NCBI RefSeq assembly: GCF_000264295.1
Contig: NZ_AJXT01000033.1
Span: 17,429-81,428 of the forward strand
Length of the DNA: 64,000 nucleotides
Direction: 5' to 3'
Source: Rhodanobacter spathiphylli B39
GTDB lineage: Bacteria; Pseudomonadota; Gammaproteobacteria; Xanthomonadales; Rhodanobacteraceae
Below are positions 42,210 to 51,143 of this stretch, in pieces. A program made the position numbers and the translations under genes. Position 1 is the first letter of the stretch; each line of letters opens with the position of its first letter. The notes beneath the pieces are model-generated. The model ran no database searches. It saw only the letters and a program-made list of their open reading frames with translations, and was not told where the DNA came from.

Positions 42210-43811
42210 ATGGACGTCCAGCCGTCCCTGATCGCCGGCACATGGCGTGCGCCAGAAGCCGCCGGAGCATGGTTTCGCGCCATTGACCCGACCAGCGGCG
42301 AAAGCATCGGCCCGGCATTCCCGGTCAACAGCGCCCGCGAAATCGAGGCCGCGCTGGCCAGTGCGGGCGCGGTGGCCGACCAGCTCGCCGCCACGCCGCC
42401 GGAAAGCATCGCCGCGTTCCTCGATGCCTACGCCCGGGCCATCGAGGAGGATGCCGCCACGCTGGTGGCGCTGGCGCACGCGGAGACCGCGCTGCCGGCC
42501 GAAACCCGCCTGGCGGGGGTGGAACTGGGGCGCACCTGCCGGCAATTGCGGCTGGCCGCGCAGGCCGCCCGCGACTACGACTGGACGCACCCGGTGATCG
42601 ACACCAGCGGTGGGCTGCGTTCGCATTACGCGCCCTTGCACAAGCCGGTGCTGGTGTTCGGGCCGAACAACTTTCCGTTCGCCTTCAACGCCGTCGCTGG
42701 CAGCGACTTCGCCTCGGCCATCGCCGCGCGCAACCCGGTGATCGCCAAGGCGCATCCGTCGCACCCGGCCACCAGCCAGCGGCTGGCGCAGCTGGCCTAC
42801 GGCGCCCTGCAGCGTGTCGGCCTGCCCGGGGCCGCGATGCAACTGCTGTACCAGTTCGACCCGGCGCTCGGCCTGCAGCTGGCCGGCGACCCACGGCTCG
42901 GCGCGATCGGCTTCACCGGCAGCCGCGCCGCCGGCATGGCGCTGAAGGCCGCGGCGGATCGCGCCGGCATCCCGGCGTACATGGAGATGTCCAGCGTCAA
43001 CCCGGTGTTCCTGCTGCCCGGGGCGCTGGCCGAACGTGGCACCCTGCTGGCCGAGGAGTTCTTCGCCTCCTGCACGATGGGCAGCGGGCAGTTCTGCACC
43101 AATCCCGGCCTGCTGGTCGTGCCCGACGATGCCGTCGGCGATGCCTTCGTCAGCGCGGCGCTGGCCCATTTCGCCGCAGCCCCGCCGGCCGTGCTGTTCG
43201 GCCGCGGCGTGCGCGACCAGCTGGCGGCGGCGGTATCGGCGCTGCATGACTGGGGTGCGGCCTGCCTCACCGGCGGCAGCTCGGCAAGCCCGGGCTATCG
43301 CTACCGGCCGAGTTTGCTGCAGATAGGCGCGCGTGCGTTCCTCAAGCATCCGCGCGAGCTGCAACGCGAGGCCTTCGGTCCGGCCAGCCTGCTGGTACGC
43401 GTGGGCGACGCCGACGACATGCTGGCCGTCGCGGCGAGTTTCGAGGGCAACCTCACCGGCACGCTCTACACCGCCGACGATGGTACCGATGACGCCGTCG
43501 CGGCCTCGCTGGCGCGCAGCCTGCGCCCGCGGGTCGGTCGGCTGATCATGAACCGCATGCCGACCGGAGTCGCCGTGAGCCCCGCGATGAACCATGGCGG
43601 GCCCTATCCCAGCACCAGCCACGCCGGCTTCACCGCCGTCGGCATGCCGGCGGCGATCCGTCGCTTCGCGGCGCTGCATTGCTATGACCACGTCACCGAT
43701 GCACTGCTGCCGGTTGAACTGCGCGATGCCAATCCGGCCCGGGTCCGCAGACTGGTCGACGGTCACTGGCGCCACGACCCTCTCGCTGCGGCCGCGGGCG
43801 TTCCGGCATGA
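42210..43811 (+). CDS. Alpha-ketoglutarate semialdehyde dehydrogenase
   Basis: Last step of the pathway: oxidises 2,5-dioxopentanoate to 2-oxoglutarate. A 533-aa aldehyde dehydrogenase of the KGSADH type. FGPNNFPFAFNAVAGSDFAS is the cofactor-site segment, IGFTGSRAAGMALK carries the Gly motif, YMEMSSVNPVFLLPGAL the catalytic Glu region and MGSGQFCTNPGLLVV the nucleophilic Cys. RLIMNRMPTGVAVSPAMNHGG is typical of this ALDH subgroup. It starts one base after the deaminase stop and overlaps the M24 peptidase start (ATGA). Confidence 0.9.
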   Translation: MDVQPSLIAGTWRAPEAAGAWFRAIDPTSGESIGPAFPVNSAREIEAALASAGAVADQLAATPPESIAAFLDAYARAIEEDAATLVALAHAETALPAETRLAGVELGRTCRQLRLAAQAARDYDWTHPVIDTSGGLRSHYAPLHKPVLVFGPNNFPFAFNAVAGSDFASAIAARNPVIAKAHPSHPATSQRLAQLAYGALQRVGLPGAAMQLLYQFDPALGLQLAGDPRLGAIGFTGSRAAGMALKAAADRAGIPAYMEMSSVNPVFLLPGALAERGTLLAEEFFASCTMGSGQFCTNPGLLVVPDDAVGDAFVSAALAHFAAAPPAVLFGRGVRDQLAAAVSALHDWGAACLTGGSSASPGYRYRPSLLQIGARAFLKHPRELQREAFGPASLLVRVGDADDMLAVAASFEGNLTGTLYTADDGTDDAVAASLARSLRPRVGRLIMNRMPTGVAVSPAMNHGGPYPSTSHAGFTAVGMPAAIRRFAALHCYDHVTDALLPVELRDANPARVRRLVDGHWRHDPLAAAAGVPA

Positions 43812-45025
43812 ATCCAGCAGACAGTCAGCGGCAGATCGGCGGGCTCGACATGGCCGCGGTGCGCGACCAGTTGCAGCGCTGGCCGGCCATGGCGGTGCCG
43901 ATCAGCCGTTACGAATACGGCCAGCGCCTGCATCGCGCCCGGCTGCTGATGCGCGAGTTCGGCGTGGACGCCCTGTTGATCACCGCCGGAGCGTCGCTGC
44001 GCTACTTCACCGGGATCGCGTGGGGCGCCAGCGAGCGGCTGGTCGCACTGCTGGTCACCTCGCGCGGCACCCCGATCGTCATCTGCCCCGCGTTCGAGAC
44101 CGGTTCGCTGCAGCACGTGTTGCGGATGGAGGCGGAGGTGCGCCTGTGGGAAGAGCACGAGAGCCCGCATGCGCTGGTGGCGCAGGCGCTGCGCGAGCGA
44201 CACGCCGGCAACCTGGCGCTGGACCCGGCGGCCACCCATGCCGTGGCCACGCAGCTGGTCGCCGCGCTTGGCCAGCGCCGGCTGAGCGATGCCGCTGCGA
44301 TCGTCGACGGCTGCCGCATGCGCAAGTCCGTGGCCGAGCTGGCCCTGATGCAGCAAGCAACCGCGATGACCCTGCAGGTGCAGCGGCTGGCCGCCGGCGT
44401 GCTGCATGAAGGCATCAGCAACCACGCGCTGGTGCGCTTCATCGACGATGCCCACCGTGCACTGGGCGCGGACGACGGCTCCACCTTCTGCATCGTGCAG
44501 TTCGGCCAGGCCACCGCCTTCCCGCACGGCATTCCCGGCGAACAACGGCTGGCGCGCGACGACCTGGTACTGATCGACACCGGTTGCGCCGTGCAGGGCT
44601 ACAACTCCGACATCACCCGTTGCTATCCGTTTGGCCGTCCGGACGCCCGGCAGGCGGAAGTCTGGCGGCTCGAACACGCCGCGCAGCGCGCCGCGTTCGA
44701 AGCGGCCCGCCCCGGCGTGAGCTGCGAAACCGTGGACGCGGCCGCGCGCGCGGTGGTCGAGCGCGCCGGCCTGGGCCCGGACTATCGTCTGCCCGGCATT
44801 CCGCACCGCACCGGTCACGGCTGCGGCCTCGCCATCCACGAAGCGCCCTACCTGGTCCGTGGCAACGGCACCGCGCTGCAATCGGGCATGTGCTGCAGCG
44901 ACGAGCCGATGATCGTGGTGCCGGGCCGTTTCGGTATCCGGCTGGAGGACCACTTCCACGTCACCGAAGACGGCGCGGCATGGTTCACCGAACCCTCGCC
45001 GGCGTTCGACCAGCCGTTTGCATGA
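43808..45025 (+). CDS. M24 family (Xaa-Pro-type) metallopeptidase
   Basis: A 405-aa pita-bread-fold peptidase. An N-terminal creatinase-like domain (AVPISRYEYGQRLHRARLLM) precedes the catalytic domain. Metal ligands are visible: Asp in DLVLIDTGCAVQGYNSDITR (two Asp), His in HRTGHGCGLAIHEAPYL, and Glu in DEPMIVVPGRFGIRLEDHF. Ligand pattern fits prolidase/aminopeptidase P. As the last gene of the hydroxyproline operon, with an ATGA overlap, it may release hydroxyproline from imported Xaa-Hyp/Pro peptides. Confidence 0.88.
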   Translation: MNPADSQRQIGGLDMAAVRDQLQRWPAMAVPISRYEYGQRLHRARLLMREFGVDALLITAGASLRYFTGIAWGASERLVALLVTSRGTPIVICPAFETGSLQHVLRMEAEVRLWEEHESPHALVAQALRERHAGNLALDPAATHAVATQLVAALGQRRLSDAAAIVDGCRMRKSVAELALMQQATAMTLQVQRLAAGVLHEGISNHALVRFIDDAHRALGADDGSTFCIVQFGQATAFPHGIPGEQRLARDDLVLIDTGCAVQGYNSDITRCYPFGRPDARQAEVWRLEHAAQRAAFEAARPGVSCETVDAAARAVVERAGLGPDYRLPGIPHRTGHGCGLAIHEAPYLVRGNGTALQSGMCCSDEPMIVVPGRFGIRLEDHFHVTEDGAAWFTEPSPAFDQPFA

Positions 45026-45062
45026 GCCTCGCCGACCGGCGGACGCCGGTCGGCTGACGAAA

Positions 45063-45104
45063 CGAAGGAGCCCGCGATCGGCGATCGCGGGCTCCTTCGC
45101 TTTT
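45063..45104 (+). terminator. Strong terminator between hydroxyproline operon and collagenase gene
   Basis: Perfect 18-bp inverted repeat (45063-45080 with 45082-45099) followed by CTTTT. On the minus strand the same hairpin is followed by GTTTCG, so it may also stop the convergent collagenase transcript. The core contains the palindrome CGATCG on both arms. Confidence 0.88.
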
Positions 45105-45166
45105 CAGCGTGCTGCCGGCAGGATCGAACAGCGGCCGGGCGACCGGCCGCCATCCGAAGCGCTCGC

Positions 45167-47857
45167 TCAGGGCGTGCTGCGCGCCCTCACGGCCACGTCG
45201 GAGTACGGCGCTTTCGCGGTCACCGCCACGTAGTAGTACGTGTTGGCCACGGGCTGGGCGATGTCCACCGACTCGCTGTTGCCCGCATGCACCGAGGACT
45301 GGTCAAAGTCCGTCGCCGACGGCCAGCCGCGGTGGCTGACATACAGGTCCGCATCGCCGGTGCCGCCGGCCGTTTCCACGTGCAGGCTGGTCGAGCCGTC
45401 CGCCACCAGCATGTAGAAATACCGGGTGTCGCCGGCCCGCGTCGCCTCGACATGGCTGTGCTGGCAACCGCTGGCCAGCGCGGCCGCATCGCCCGTGCAT
45501 TCGGTCCAGGCCGGTGGCGGGGGCGTGGAGCCGCCATCGAACGATGCGCTCACGACCACGCCTGAATACGGCGCCTTGGCGACGACGGCGACGAAGTAGT
45601 AGCCGGCCGTCGCGCGCGGCGTGAGGCTGACGCTTTCGGTGTTGCCGCCGCCGATCGATCGCTGGTCGTAATCCGTCGTGCTGGGCCAGCCACGCCCGCT
45701 GACATACAAGTCGGCATTGCCGTCACCGCCGCTGGTGGTGATCTGCAGCGAGGAGGTGCCGGCCGGCAGGTAGACGTAGAAGTACGCGCTGTCGCCGGCG
45801 CGGCTGGCCTGCACGTTGCTGATCTGGCAGCCGTCGGCGAGCTGGCCGGACGATCCCGGGCACTCGGGCAGGTTTGCCGGCGGTGGATTGGTCGGCGGTG
45901 GCGGCGTGGTGGTGCCGCCGCAGGTCGCGGTATCGCCCTGGTTGGCATGGAGGCAGCTCAGCCAGGTATTCCACTCACCATCGTGGGTGCCGTGGATCGA
46001 CTGCAGGTAGCCGGCGTAGCCTCCGTAGTTGCCCGGACGGAAGTAGCCCAGGATCTGGCCGACCTGCTGCGGCTGCTTCTCGAACATGTAGCGCACGCCG
46101 AGATAGCCCCAGCGATACACCCGCTCCTCACCGCTGTTGTAGTCGTTGTCGTAGATCGTGCTCAGCGCGAACTGGCGGGTGCCCGCATCGGCGATCGCCT
46201 CCGGATACGGGATGCCGCGATAGCTGTACGACACGTATTCGGCCAGGCCTTCCACCCACCAGACGCTGGGCACGCTCATCGCGGCATTGAAGTCGCCGTA
46301 CATGTCGAAGCGACCGTCCAGGTAATGCACGTACTCGTGGGTGAGATTCCACACCTCGAAGGTCGGCCGCATCCATTCCGCTTCATACGCGACGAAGCGC
46401 GGCTGGTTGGCCGGATCGGACGGATCGCCTTCCAGGTACATGCCGCCGTTGTTGGTGTCGTTGCCGAAGATCACCCCGGAATACGTCTGGTAATCCGTGC
46501 TCGAGTGGAAGATCACCAGTTCGAGCATGGTGTTGTGGTCGTTCGCCACCGGCGTGTTGCCGTCGTTCACCCGGTCGTGGAAGTACTGCTCTTCGTTGAT
46601 GACCTTGTTGCAGGTGTCCGTCACCTGGGCGGGGGTCAGCGCCTGCGCACGCAGGCGCAGGTCCGGGCTGCACTGCCTGGTGATCGGCAGCACCACCTGG
46701 GCCAGCTGGGTCTGGAAGTTGCAGATGCCGAAATAGCTGCAGTCCGCATGATCGTAGAAGTCGGCCACGTCAGCCGTGCCCACCCAGATCGACGCGCCCG
46801 CGCCGGTCATGCTGTAGGCCGTAAGGATGCTCTTGACCTGCGGCTTCACCGTGGGCTGCAGCGAGGTGTACTGCAGGAAGCGAGCTAGTTCGCGACTGGC
46901 ATTGGAGAGCAGGTACTCGTTGTCGGTGCCTACCTCGGCAGCATTGCGCGACACGAAGCCCGACAGGCTGGTGGTGATGCTTGCATCGCTTTGCACCAGC
47001 GCCTGGAAGTCCGCGTTGTAGTGACCGCGGAACAATACGGTGAACACGTTGTTCACCGCCGACATCATGTACCAGTACGAGTGGTAGCTCGCGTTGTAGC
47101 GATCGAGCAGACCCTTCACCGTGTTCATCTGGTGGGCGTTTTCACCCGAGCTGTCGATCAGGGTGACGAACTCGGCCAGTACCGCGCCGTGGTCGTCATT
47201 GACGTCGCGGAAATGCGAGTTCGCCACGAACGCGTCCAGCGCAGGGCGGATGGCATTCTTCAGCGGCGTGCCGTAGGTGCCCACATCCGTGGGGTCGCCG
47301 TATTGCACGTAGTAGCCCGCGCGCAGGAACAGGATCAGCTGCAAGGTGCCCGCACTGTTGTTGCCCGCGTAGCTGGCGGCGTTCGACTGCAACGCATTGG
47401 CGATCGTCACCATCTTCGCCTGATTGAACACCTGGCCTGCGCTGGCACCGGTCACGCCGAACAAGGTGTTGATGCAACCGTCCACCGACGAATTGCGCAC
47501 CAGGGTGACCAGGGTGCTGCCGCTGGCCGACGCGAAGGCGTTGACGTCACAGGCGGCCGTGGCCGCGGCCAGACTCCTGCGCAACGAGGTCGACTGGTTG
47601 CGTTCGGGACGATCGTAGTCGGTGTACAGGTGCTCGCGCGACGACGATTGTGGCGGGCGCTCGTTCGGCTTGAGTGGACGCAGCTGGTGGTGCCGCAGCG
47701 TTGGCTGCAGTCCGGTCGTGCGCAGTGCTGCGGCGGTCGGCGCCGGTGTTTTCTTCTGAACCTTTGTCGGCGCCGCATAAAGCGGCAAGCTGCATCCAAG
47801 CGCCAACAGAACCGCACTCACGCATCGCGCGAGTGTCTTTCGCGTGTAATTGTCCAT
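45167..47857 (-). CDS. Secreted M9 collagenase with two PPC domains
   Basis: An 896-aa extracellular protease. The signal peptide (VSAVLLALGCSLPLYA) is followed by a propeptide with basic residues (LRHHQLRPLKPNERPPQ), the collagenase activator region (about 90-380) and the catalytic M9 domain. HEYVHYLDGRFDMYGDFN carries HExxH (507-511), and WWVEGLAEYVSYSYRG supplies the distal Glu. After a PPPP-type linker come two pre-peptidase C-terminal domains of about 110 residues each; both contain ADLYVSxRGWPS and AKAPYS. The start at 47857 follows GGAGGGGAAC; an ATG four codons upstream is less likely. The M9 family cleaves native collagen, linking it with the hydroxyproline operon it faces. Confidence 0.93.
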   Translation of the reverse strand: MDNYTRKTLARCVSAVLLALGCSLPLYAAPTKVQKKTPAPTAAALRTTGLQPTLRHHQLRPLKPNERPPQSSSREHLYTDYDRPERNQSTSLRRSLAAATAACDVNAFASASGSTLVTLVRNSSVDGCINTLFGVTGASAGQVFNQAKMVTIANALQSNAASYAGNNSAGTLQLILFLRAGYYVQYGDPTDVGTYGTPLKNAIRPALDAFVANSHFRDVNDDHGAVLAEFVTLIDSSGENAHQMNTVKGLLDRYNASYHSYWYMMSAVNNVFTVLFRGHYNADFQALVQSDASITTSLSGFVSRNAAEVGTDNEYLLSNASRELARFLQYTSLQPTVKPQVKSILTAYSMTGAGASIWVGTADVADFYDHADCSYFGICNFQTQLAQVVLPITRQCSPDLRLRAQALTPAQVTDTCNKVINEEQYFHDRVNDGNTPVANDHNTMLELVIFHSSTDYQTYSGVIFGNDTNNGGMYLEGDPSDPANQPRFVAYEAEWMRPTFEVWNLTHEYVHYLDGRFDMYGDFNAAMSVPSVWWVEGLAEYVSYSYRGIPYPEAIADAGTRQFALSTIYDNDYNSGEERVYRWGYLGVRYMFEKQPQQVGQILGYFRPGNYGGYAGYLQSIHGTHDGEWNTWLSCLHANQGDTATCGGTTTPPPPTNPPPANLPECPGSSGQLADGCQISNVQASRAGDSAYFYVYLPAGTSSLQITTSGGDGNADLYVSGRGWPSTTDYDQRSIGGGNTESVSLTPRATAGYYFVAVVAKAPYSGVVVSASFDGGSTPPPPAWTECTGDAAALASGCQHSHVEATRAGDTRYFYMLVADGSTSLHVETAGGTGDADLYVSHRGWPSATDFDQSSVHAGNSESVDIAQPVANTYYYVAVTAKAPYSDVAVRARSTP

Positions 47858-48111
47858 GTTCCCCTCCATTGAAGACCCCCCGTGGCCTGACTCGCGGCGA
47901 CATCGGTTCGGCTTTGCAGCGCGTTCGACGAAGCGGCGGGTCGGTGGTCATGCTAGGGGTGGAACAAAGAGGGGTTCTAGATCATGTTGGCGGCAGGCAC
48001 GATGGAAGTCGGCACAGTCCGCTGCGCGACCCGTCGATGGCGTTCGCGCATGTGTGCAAACGTGACGCGGCGCACGTCCGTTCGCACTTCCTGGAACGAG
48101 CAGGGTCAGAA

Positions 48112-48498
48112 CTACTTGCGCGGGCCGAAGCGACGCCGCCAGTCGCCGCTGCAGATCGCCCAGGCGACATAGATGCCCACGGCCACGCCGAGCACTTCAA
48201 ACAGGGTGCGCAGGCCGATGCTGTCCGGATCGTGCACTTCGGCCAGCTTCACCTTGAGCAGTTGCAGCGACTGCATCCGACCGTAATTGAAATAGAACAG
48301 GTTCCACAGGTCGCCGCTGACGGTCAGTGCGCTGGCCAGCAGGAACGACCAGCCGATCTGCGGACCGTAACTCCAGCCATTGCGCCGACCCAGCCAGTGG
48401 AACAACAGGAACAGGACGAAGCCCGCCACGGCGGAAATCAGGCCGGCCTCCAGGCCACCGATGATTCCGTATCCCATCCACGACTGGTCGTACTGCAC
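48112..48498 (-). CDS. Small membrane protein, 128 aa
   Basis: Hydrophobic protein with about three TM helices: GGLEAGLISAVAGFVLFLLF, then IGWSFLLASALTVSGDLW, and TLFEVLGVAVGIYVAWAIC. The basic end is SGDWRRRFGPRK. The GTG at 48498 was chosen because GGGGA precedes it; an ATG at 48540 would also work but lacks a site. Divergent from the nicotinamidase gene. No family recognised. Confidence 0.65.
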   Translation of the reverse strand: MQYDQSWMGYGIIGGLEAGLISAVAGFVLFLLFHWLGRRNGWSYGPQIGWSFLLASALTVSGDLWNLFYFNYGRMQSLQLLKVKLAEVHDPDSIGLRTLFEVLGVAVGIYVAWAICSGDWRRRFGPRK

Positions 48499-48598
48499 TG
48501 CGCGTCCCCGGTTCGTATGCCTGCGGCCATTATGGGTCATCCGGTCGCGCAGCCGGTTCCGGTTAGACTTTCGCCGACCGCTCCACAAGAAACCGTCG

Positions 48599-49228
48599 AT
48601 GACATCGAACCGCTCTGCCCATGCCGCGCTGATCCTGGTCGACGTGCAACCGGACTTCATGCCCGGTGGCGCGCTGGCCTGCCACGAGGGCGATGCCATC
48701 GTGCCCGGCATCGACGCCTTGCTGCGCGCGCGTCGCTTCCGCCACGTGGTCGCCACGCAGGACTGGCATCCGCCAGGCCACGTGTCGTTCGCCAGCCGTC
48801 ATCCGGGACGCGCCGCGTTCGAGCGGATCGACCTGTACGGCCAGCCGCAGACGCTGTGGCCCGATCACTGCGTGCAGGGCACGGCCGGGGCCGAGCTGCA
48901 TCCGGGCATCGACTGGTCGGCGCTGGACGCGGTAATCCGCAAGGGCAGCGATCCCGCCGTGGATTCCTACAGCGGCTTTCGCGAGAACCACGGCCCGGAT
49001 GGAAGCCGCCCCAGCACCGGCCTGGCCGGCTGGCTGCGCGAACGCGGCGTGGACGAGGTCGTGGTGTGCGGACTGGCCCGCGACGTCTGCGTGTTGTGGA
49101 CGGCGCAGGATGCGCGGGAACTCGGCTTTCGCGCCAGCGTGCTGTGGGACCTCAGCCGCCCGGTGACGCCGACCAGCGATGCGGCCACCCGCGCCGCGCT
49201 GCTGGAGCAGGGCATCGGCATCGTGTAG
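48599..49228 (+). CDS. pncA: Nicotinamidase
   Basis: Converts nicotinamide to nicotinate in NAD salvage. A 209-aa isochorismatase-fold protein. Catalytic Asp15 lies in LILVDVQPDFMPGGAL, metal ligands in TQDWHPPGHVSF (Asp55, His57, His61), catalytic Lys in VIRKGSDP and nucleophile Cys in VCGLARDVCVLW. WPDHCVQGTAGAELH is a family segment. Length and motif order match PncA. Confidence 0.95.
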   Translation: MTSNRSAHAALILVDVQPDFMPGGALACHEGDAIVPGIDALLRARRFRHVVATQDWHPPGHVSFASRHPGRAAFERIDLYGQPQTLWPDHCVQGTAGAELHPGIDWSALDAVIRKGSDPAVDSYSGFRENHGPDGSRPSTGLAGWLRERGVDEVVVCGLARDVCVLWTAQDARELGFRASVLWDLSRPVTPTSDAATRAALLEQGIGIV

Positions 49229-49242
49229 CAGCGCGGGCTCGC

Positions 49243-49431
49243 TCAGGCGTCGTTCTCGCCGGATGCGCGCACCGCGACCGCGCCGTCCTCGTCGACCTCC
49301 ACGCTCAGCGTGATCGGGCGACAGCACACCTGGCAATCCTCGATGTATTGCTGGCTGGAAATCGATGCGTCGAGCAGGATCTCGATGGACTCGCCGCAGT
49401 ACGGACAATCAATGGCGTGTGGCGTGAGCAT
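49243..49431 (-). CDS. CPXCG-motif cysteine-rich protein
   Basis: A 62-aa zinc-ribbon-like protein with two Cys pairs: CPYCG near residue 9 and DCQVCCRP near residue 33. The spacing and the acidic end (LSVEVDEDGAVAVRASGEND) match the CPXCG family. GGAG lies before the ATG at 49431. It is convergent with pncA. Function unknown; probably a small zinc protein. Confidence 0.85.
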   Translation of the reverse strand: MLTPHAIDCPYCGESIEILLDASISSQQYIEDCQVCCRPITLSVEVDEDGAVAVRASGENDA

Positions 49432-49487
49432 GGCGCATCTCCACGGGTAGCCAGGCCAGTACAGCACGAAGCCGGGTGACGCGGTCG

Positions 49488-49943
49488 TCAACCGTGGCGC
49501 GGCGACCAGGCCTGCGGCAGGCCGATCCAGAACAAGCCGTCGCGGGCACAGCGCGGCGCCAGCTTCAGCAGTTCGTTGTCCTTGCTGACCAGCCAGCGCG
49601 CACCGGCGGCCTGCGCCAGCTCCAGGAACATCTGGTCATCCGGGTCCGCGCAGCGCGGCAGCGATACCTCGGGCGACGCGGTGGCCTGTTCGTCCGGCAG
49701 GCAGTGCACCAGGGCATCGAACGCGGCCTCGATGCCGGGCCGGGCTTCGGCGCCGATCGGCACCTGCGGATAGTGCAGCACGCGCAGCCATTCGGCGCGG
49801 CAGTCGCTGCGCGTCACCGCCTGGATGCGGCCCTCGCGCATCGCCACGTGCAGCGCGGCGGACTGCGCATCGTGGAACAGGAAGATGTCCAGGCACACGT
49901 TGGTGTCCAGCACGACGCGTGGTGGCGGAGAGGCGGCAATCAT
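49488..49943 (-). CDS. PIN-domain protein (orphan)
   Basis: A 151-aa PIN-fold protein. RVVLDTNVCLDIFLFHDAQS supplies the first acidic residue, AEWLRVLHYPQ the second helix, and CADPDDQMFLELAQAAGARW followed by LVSKDNELLKL the remaining acidic residues, as in the putative toxin PIN family (PF13470 type). An ATG at 49943 is preferred; a TTG at 49961 is possible. No antitoxin-like gene adjoins it: the next gene in the same direction is the CPXCG protein gene. RNase activity is likely from the intact acidic residues but not shown. Confidence 0.8.
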   Translation of the reverse strand: MIAASPPPRVVLDTNVCLDIFLFHDAQSAALHVAMREGRIQAVTRSDCRAEWLRVLHYPQVPIGAEARPGIEAAFDALVHCLPDEQATASPEVSLPRCADPDDQMFLELAQAAGARWLVSKDNELLKLAPRCARDGLFWIGLPQAWSPRHG

Positions 49944-50049
49944 CGCGTCATGATGCGGCAATCAGGCCTTGCGATGCACGGCACGCCCGGGGCTAAACGA
50001 ACAAGGCCGCGATGGCGATGGCCGCCGCGGCCGCGTTCCTCGCGCAGTT

Positions 50050-51099
50050 TCAGTCGCCGCCGCTCCTGTGCAACCTGACGCGCGTGCTGACGTAGACATC
50101 GCCGGGGTCGGCCGGCACCTGGGCGAAATGCTTGCGGCCGAAGTACAGGCGGGTGCCGTCGGCGGACAGCGTGGCGCGGGTTTCCGCGCCGTCCGGCGTG
50201 TTGACGGCGGTGTTCTCGATCGGACCGCGCACCGTCCACGGCGAGCGGGTATTCCGGCGCGTGGCGTACCAGACGTCCTGGTTGCGCGGATCGGCGCTGG
50301 CGCGGTTGCTGCTGAACACGATCTCCAGCCCGTCGCGGCGCACGTTCGGCATCAGGTCGGCGGCGTCGGTACTCAGCTCGGCCACGCGCACGCCGGGCCC
50401 GAAGCTGCCGTCGGCACGCAGGCGGCTGACGTAGATGTCATGGCTCTTGCTGTCCGGATAGCCGTCGCTGGAGAAGTACAGGAAGGTACCTTCGGCGGTT
50501 TCCACGATCGATGGACTGTATTCCGAACCCCTGGTGTTCGGGCCGCCCTCCGCATAGCTGCCCAGGTCCACCGGTGTCGCCCAACCCGGCTGGCGATGCG
50601 CCGGGCCCCGGCCATGGAAGTCCGCATGGCCGCGCATGCCCCACGGCGGGCCCCAGCCGTGCGCCGGGGTTTCCCGGGTCAGGAAGATGTCGCCGGCCGG
50701 CGGGCTGCCCGCTGGCGGGGGCGGCATTGCCTTGCACCCGGTGCAATCCTCGGCGTTCTGCCGCGAGCTGACGAACAGCAGCCACCCGCCGGGCAGCGGC
50801 GTGGGGCAATAGTCGGCGGCGGTGGGGGAGTTTGCCGGCTCACCGAGATTGGTGACGTCGTCCCAGCTGCGCATCGCTGCATTCCAGGTTGCACGCCAGT
50901 TGTCCAGGCCGCCATTGCGGGTGGACATGAAGTACAGGTTCCGCCCGTTCGGCGATTCGATCGGGCAGCCTTCGGCGGCCGCCGTGTTGATCCCGGGTGC
51001 GGGCACCGCGTTGCTCCACGCGCCGTAATCGCCAGCGTAGACATGGGCCGACAGGACGACGGCGATGGCCAGTGCGCATTGTTGGTACTTGCGGTTCAT
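50050..51099 (-). CDS. Exported PD40 beta-propeller protein
   Basis: A 349-aa protein with a signal peptide (MNRKYQQCALAIAVVLSAHVYA). It carries PD40/WD40-like repeats of the TolB type: ESPNGRNLYFMSTRNGGLDN, ETAEGTFLYFSSDGYPDSKS, RRDGLEIVFSSNRASADPRN and SADGTRLYFGRKH. A Pro-rich insert contains a CTGC pair. AAGGAG lies before the ATG. It is second in a pair with the 108-aa secreted protein gene (44-base gap), both divergent from the CadC-like regulator. No enzyme motif. Likely a periplasmic or surface binding protein. Confidence 0.8.
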   Translation of the reverse strand: MNRKYQQCALAIAVVLSAHVYAGDYGAWSNAVPAPGINTAAAEGCPIESPNGRNLYFMSTRNGGLDNWRATWNAAMRSWDDVTNLGEPANSPTAADYCPTPLPGGWLLFVSSRQNAEDCTGCKAMPPPPAGSPPAGDIFLTRETPAHGWGPPWGMRGHADFHGRGPAHRQPGWATPVDLGSYAEGGPNTRGSEYSPSIVETAEGTFLYFSSDGYPDSKSHDIYVSRLRADGSFGPGVRVAELSTDAADLMPNVRRDGLEIVFSSNRASADPRNQDVWYATRRNTRSPWTVRGPIENTAVNTPDGAETRATLSADGTRLYFGRKHFAQVPADPGDVYVSTRVRLHRSGGD

Positions 51100-51143
51100 G
51101 CGTATCTCCTTGCATGTGGTGTGGACAACAGCGGAACGAACCC

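Noticed and set aside
49243..49943. Toxin-antitoxin pair (PIN plus CPXCG protein)
   Set aside because: The CPXCG protein is a known small zinc-ribbon family without antitoxin features, and the two genes are not coupled.
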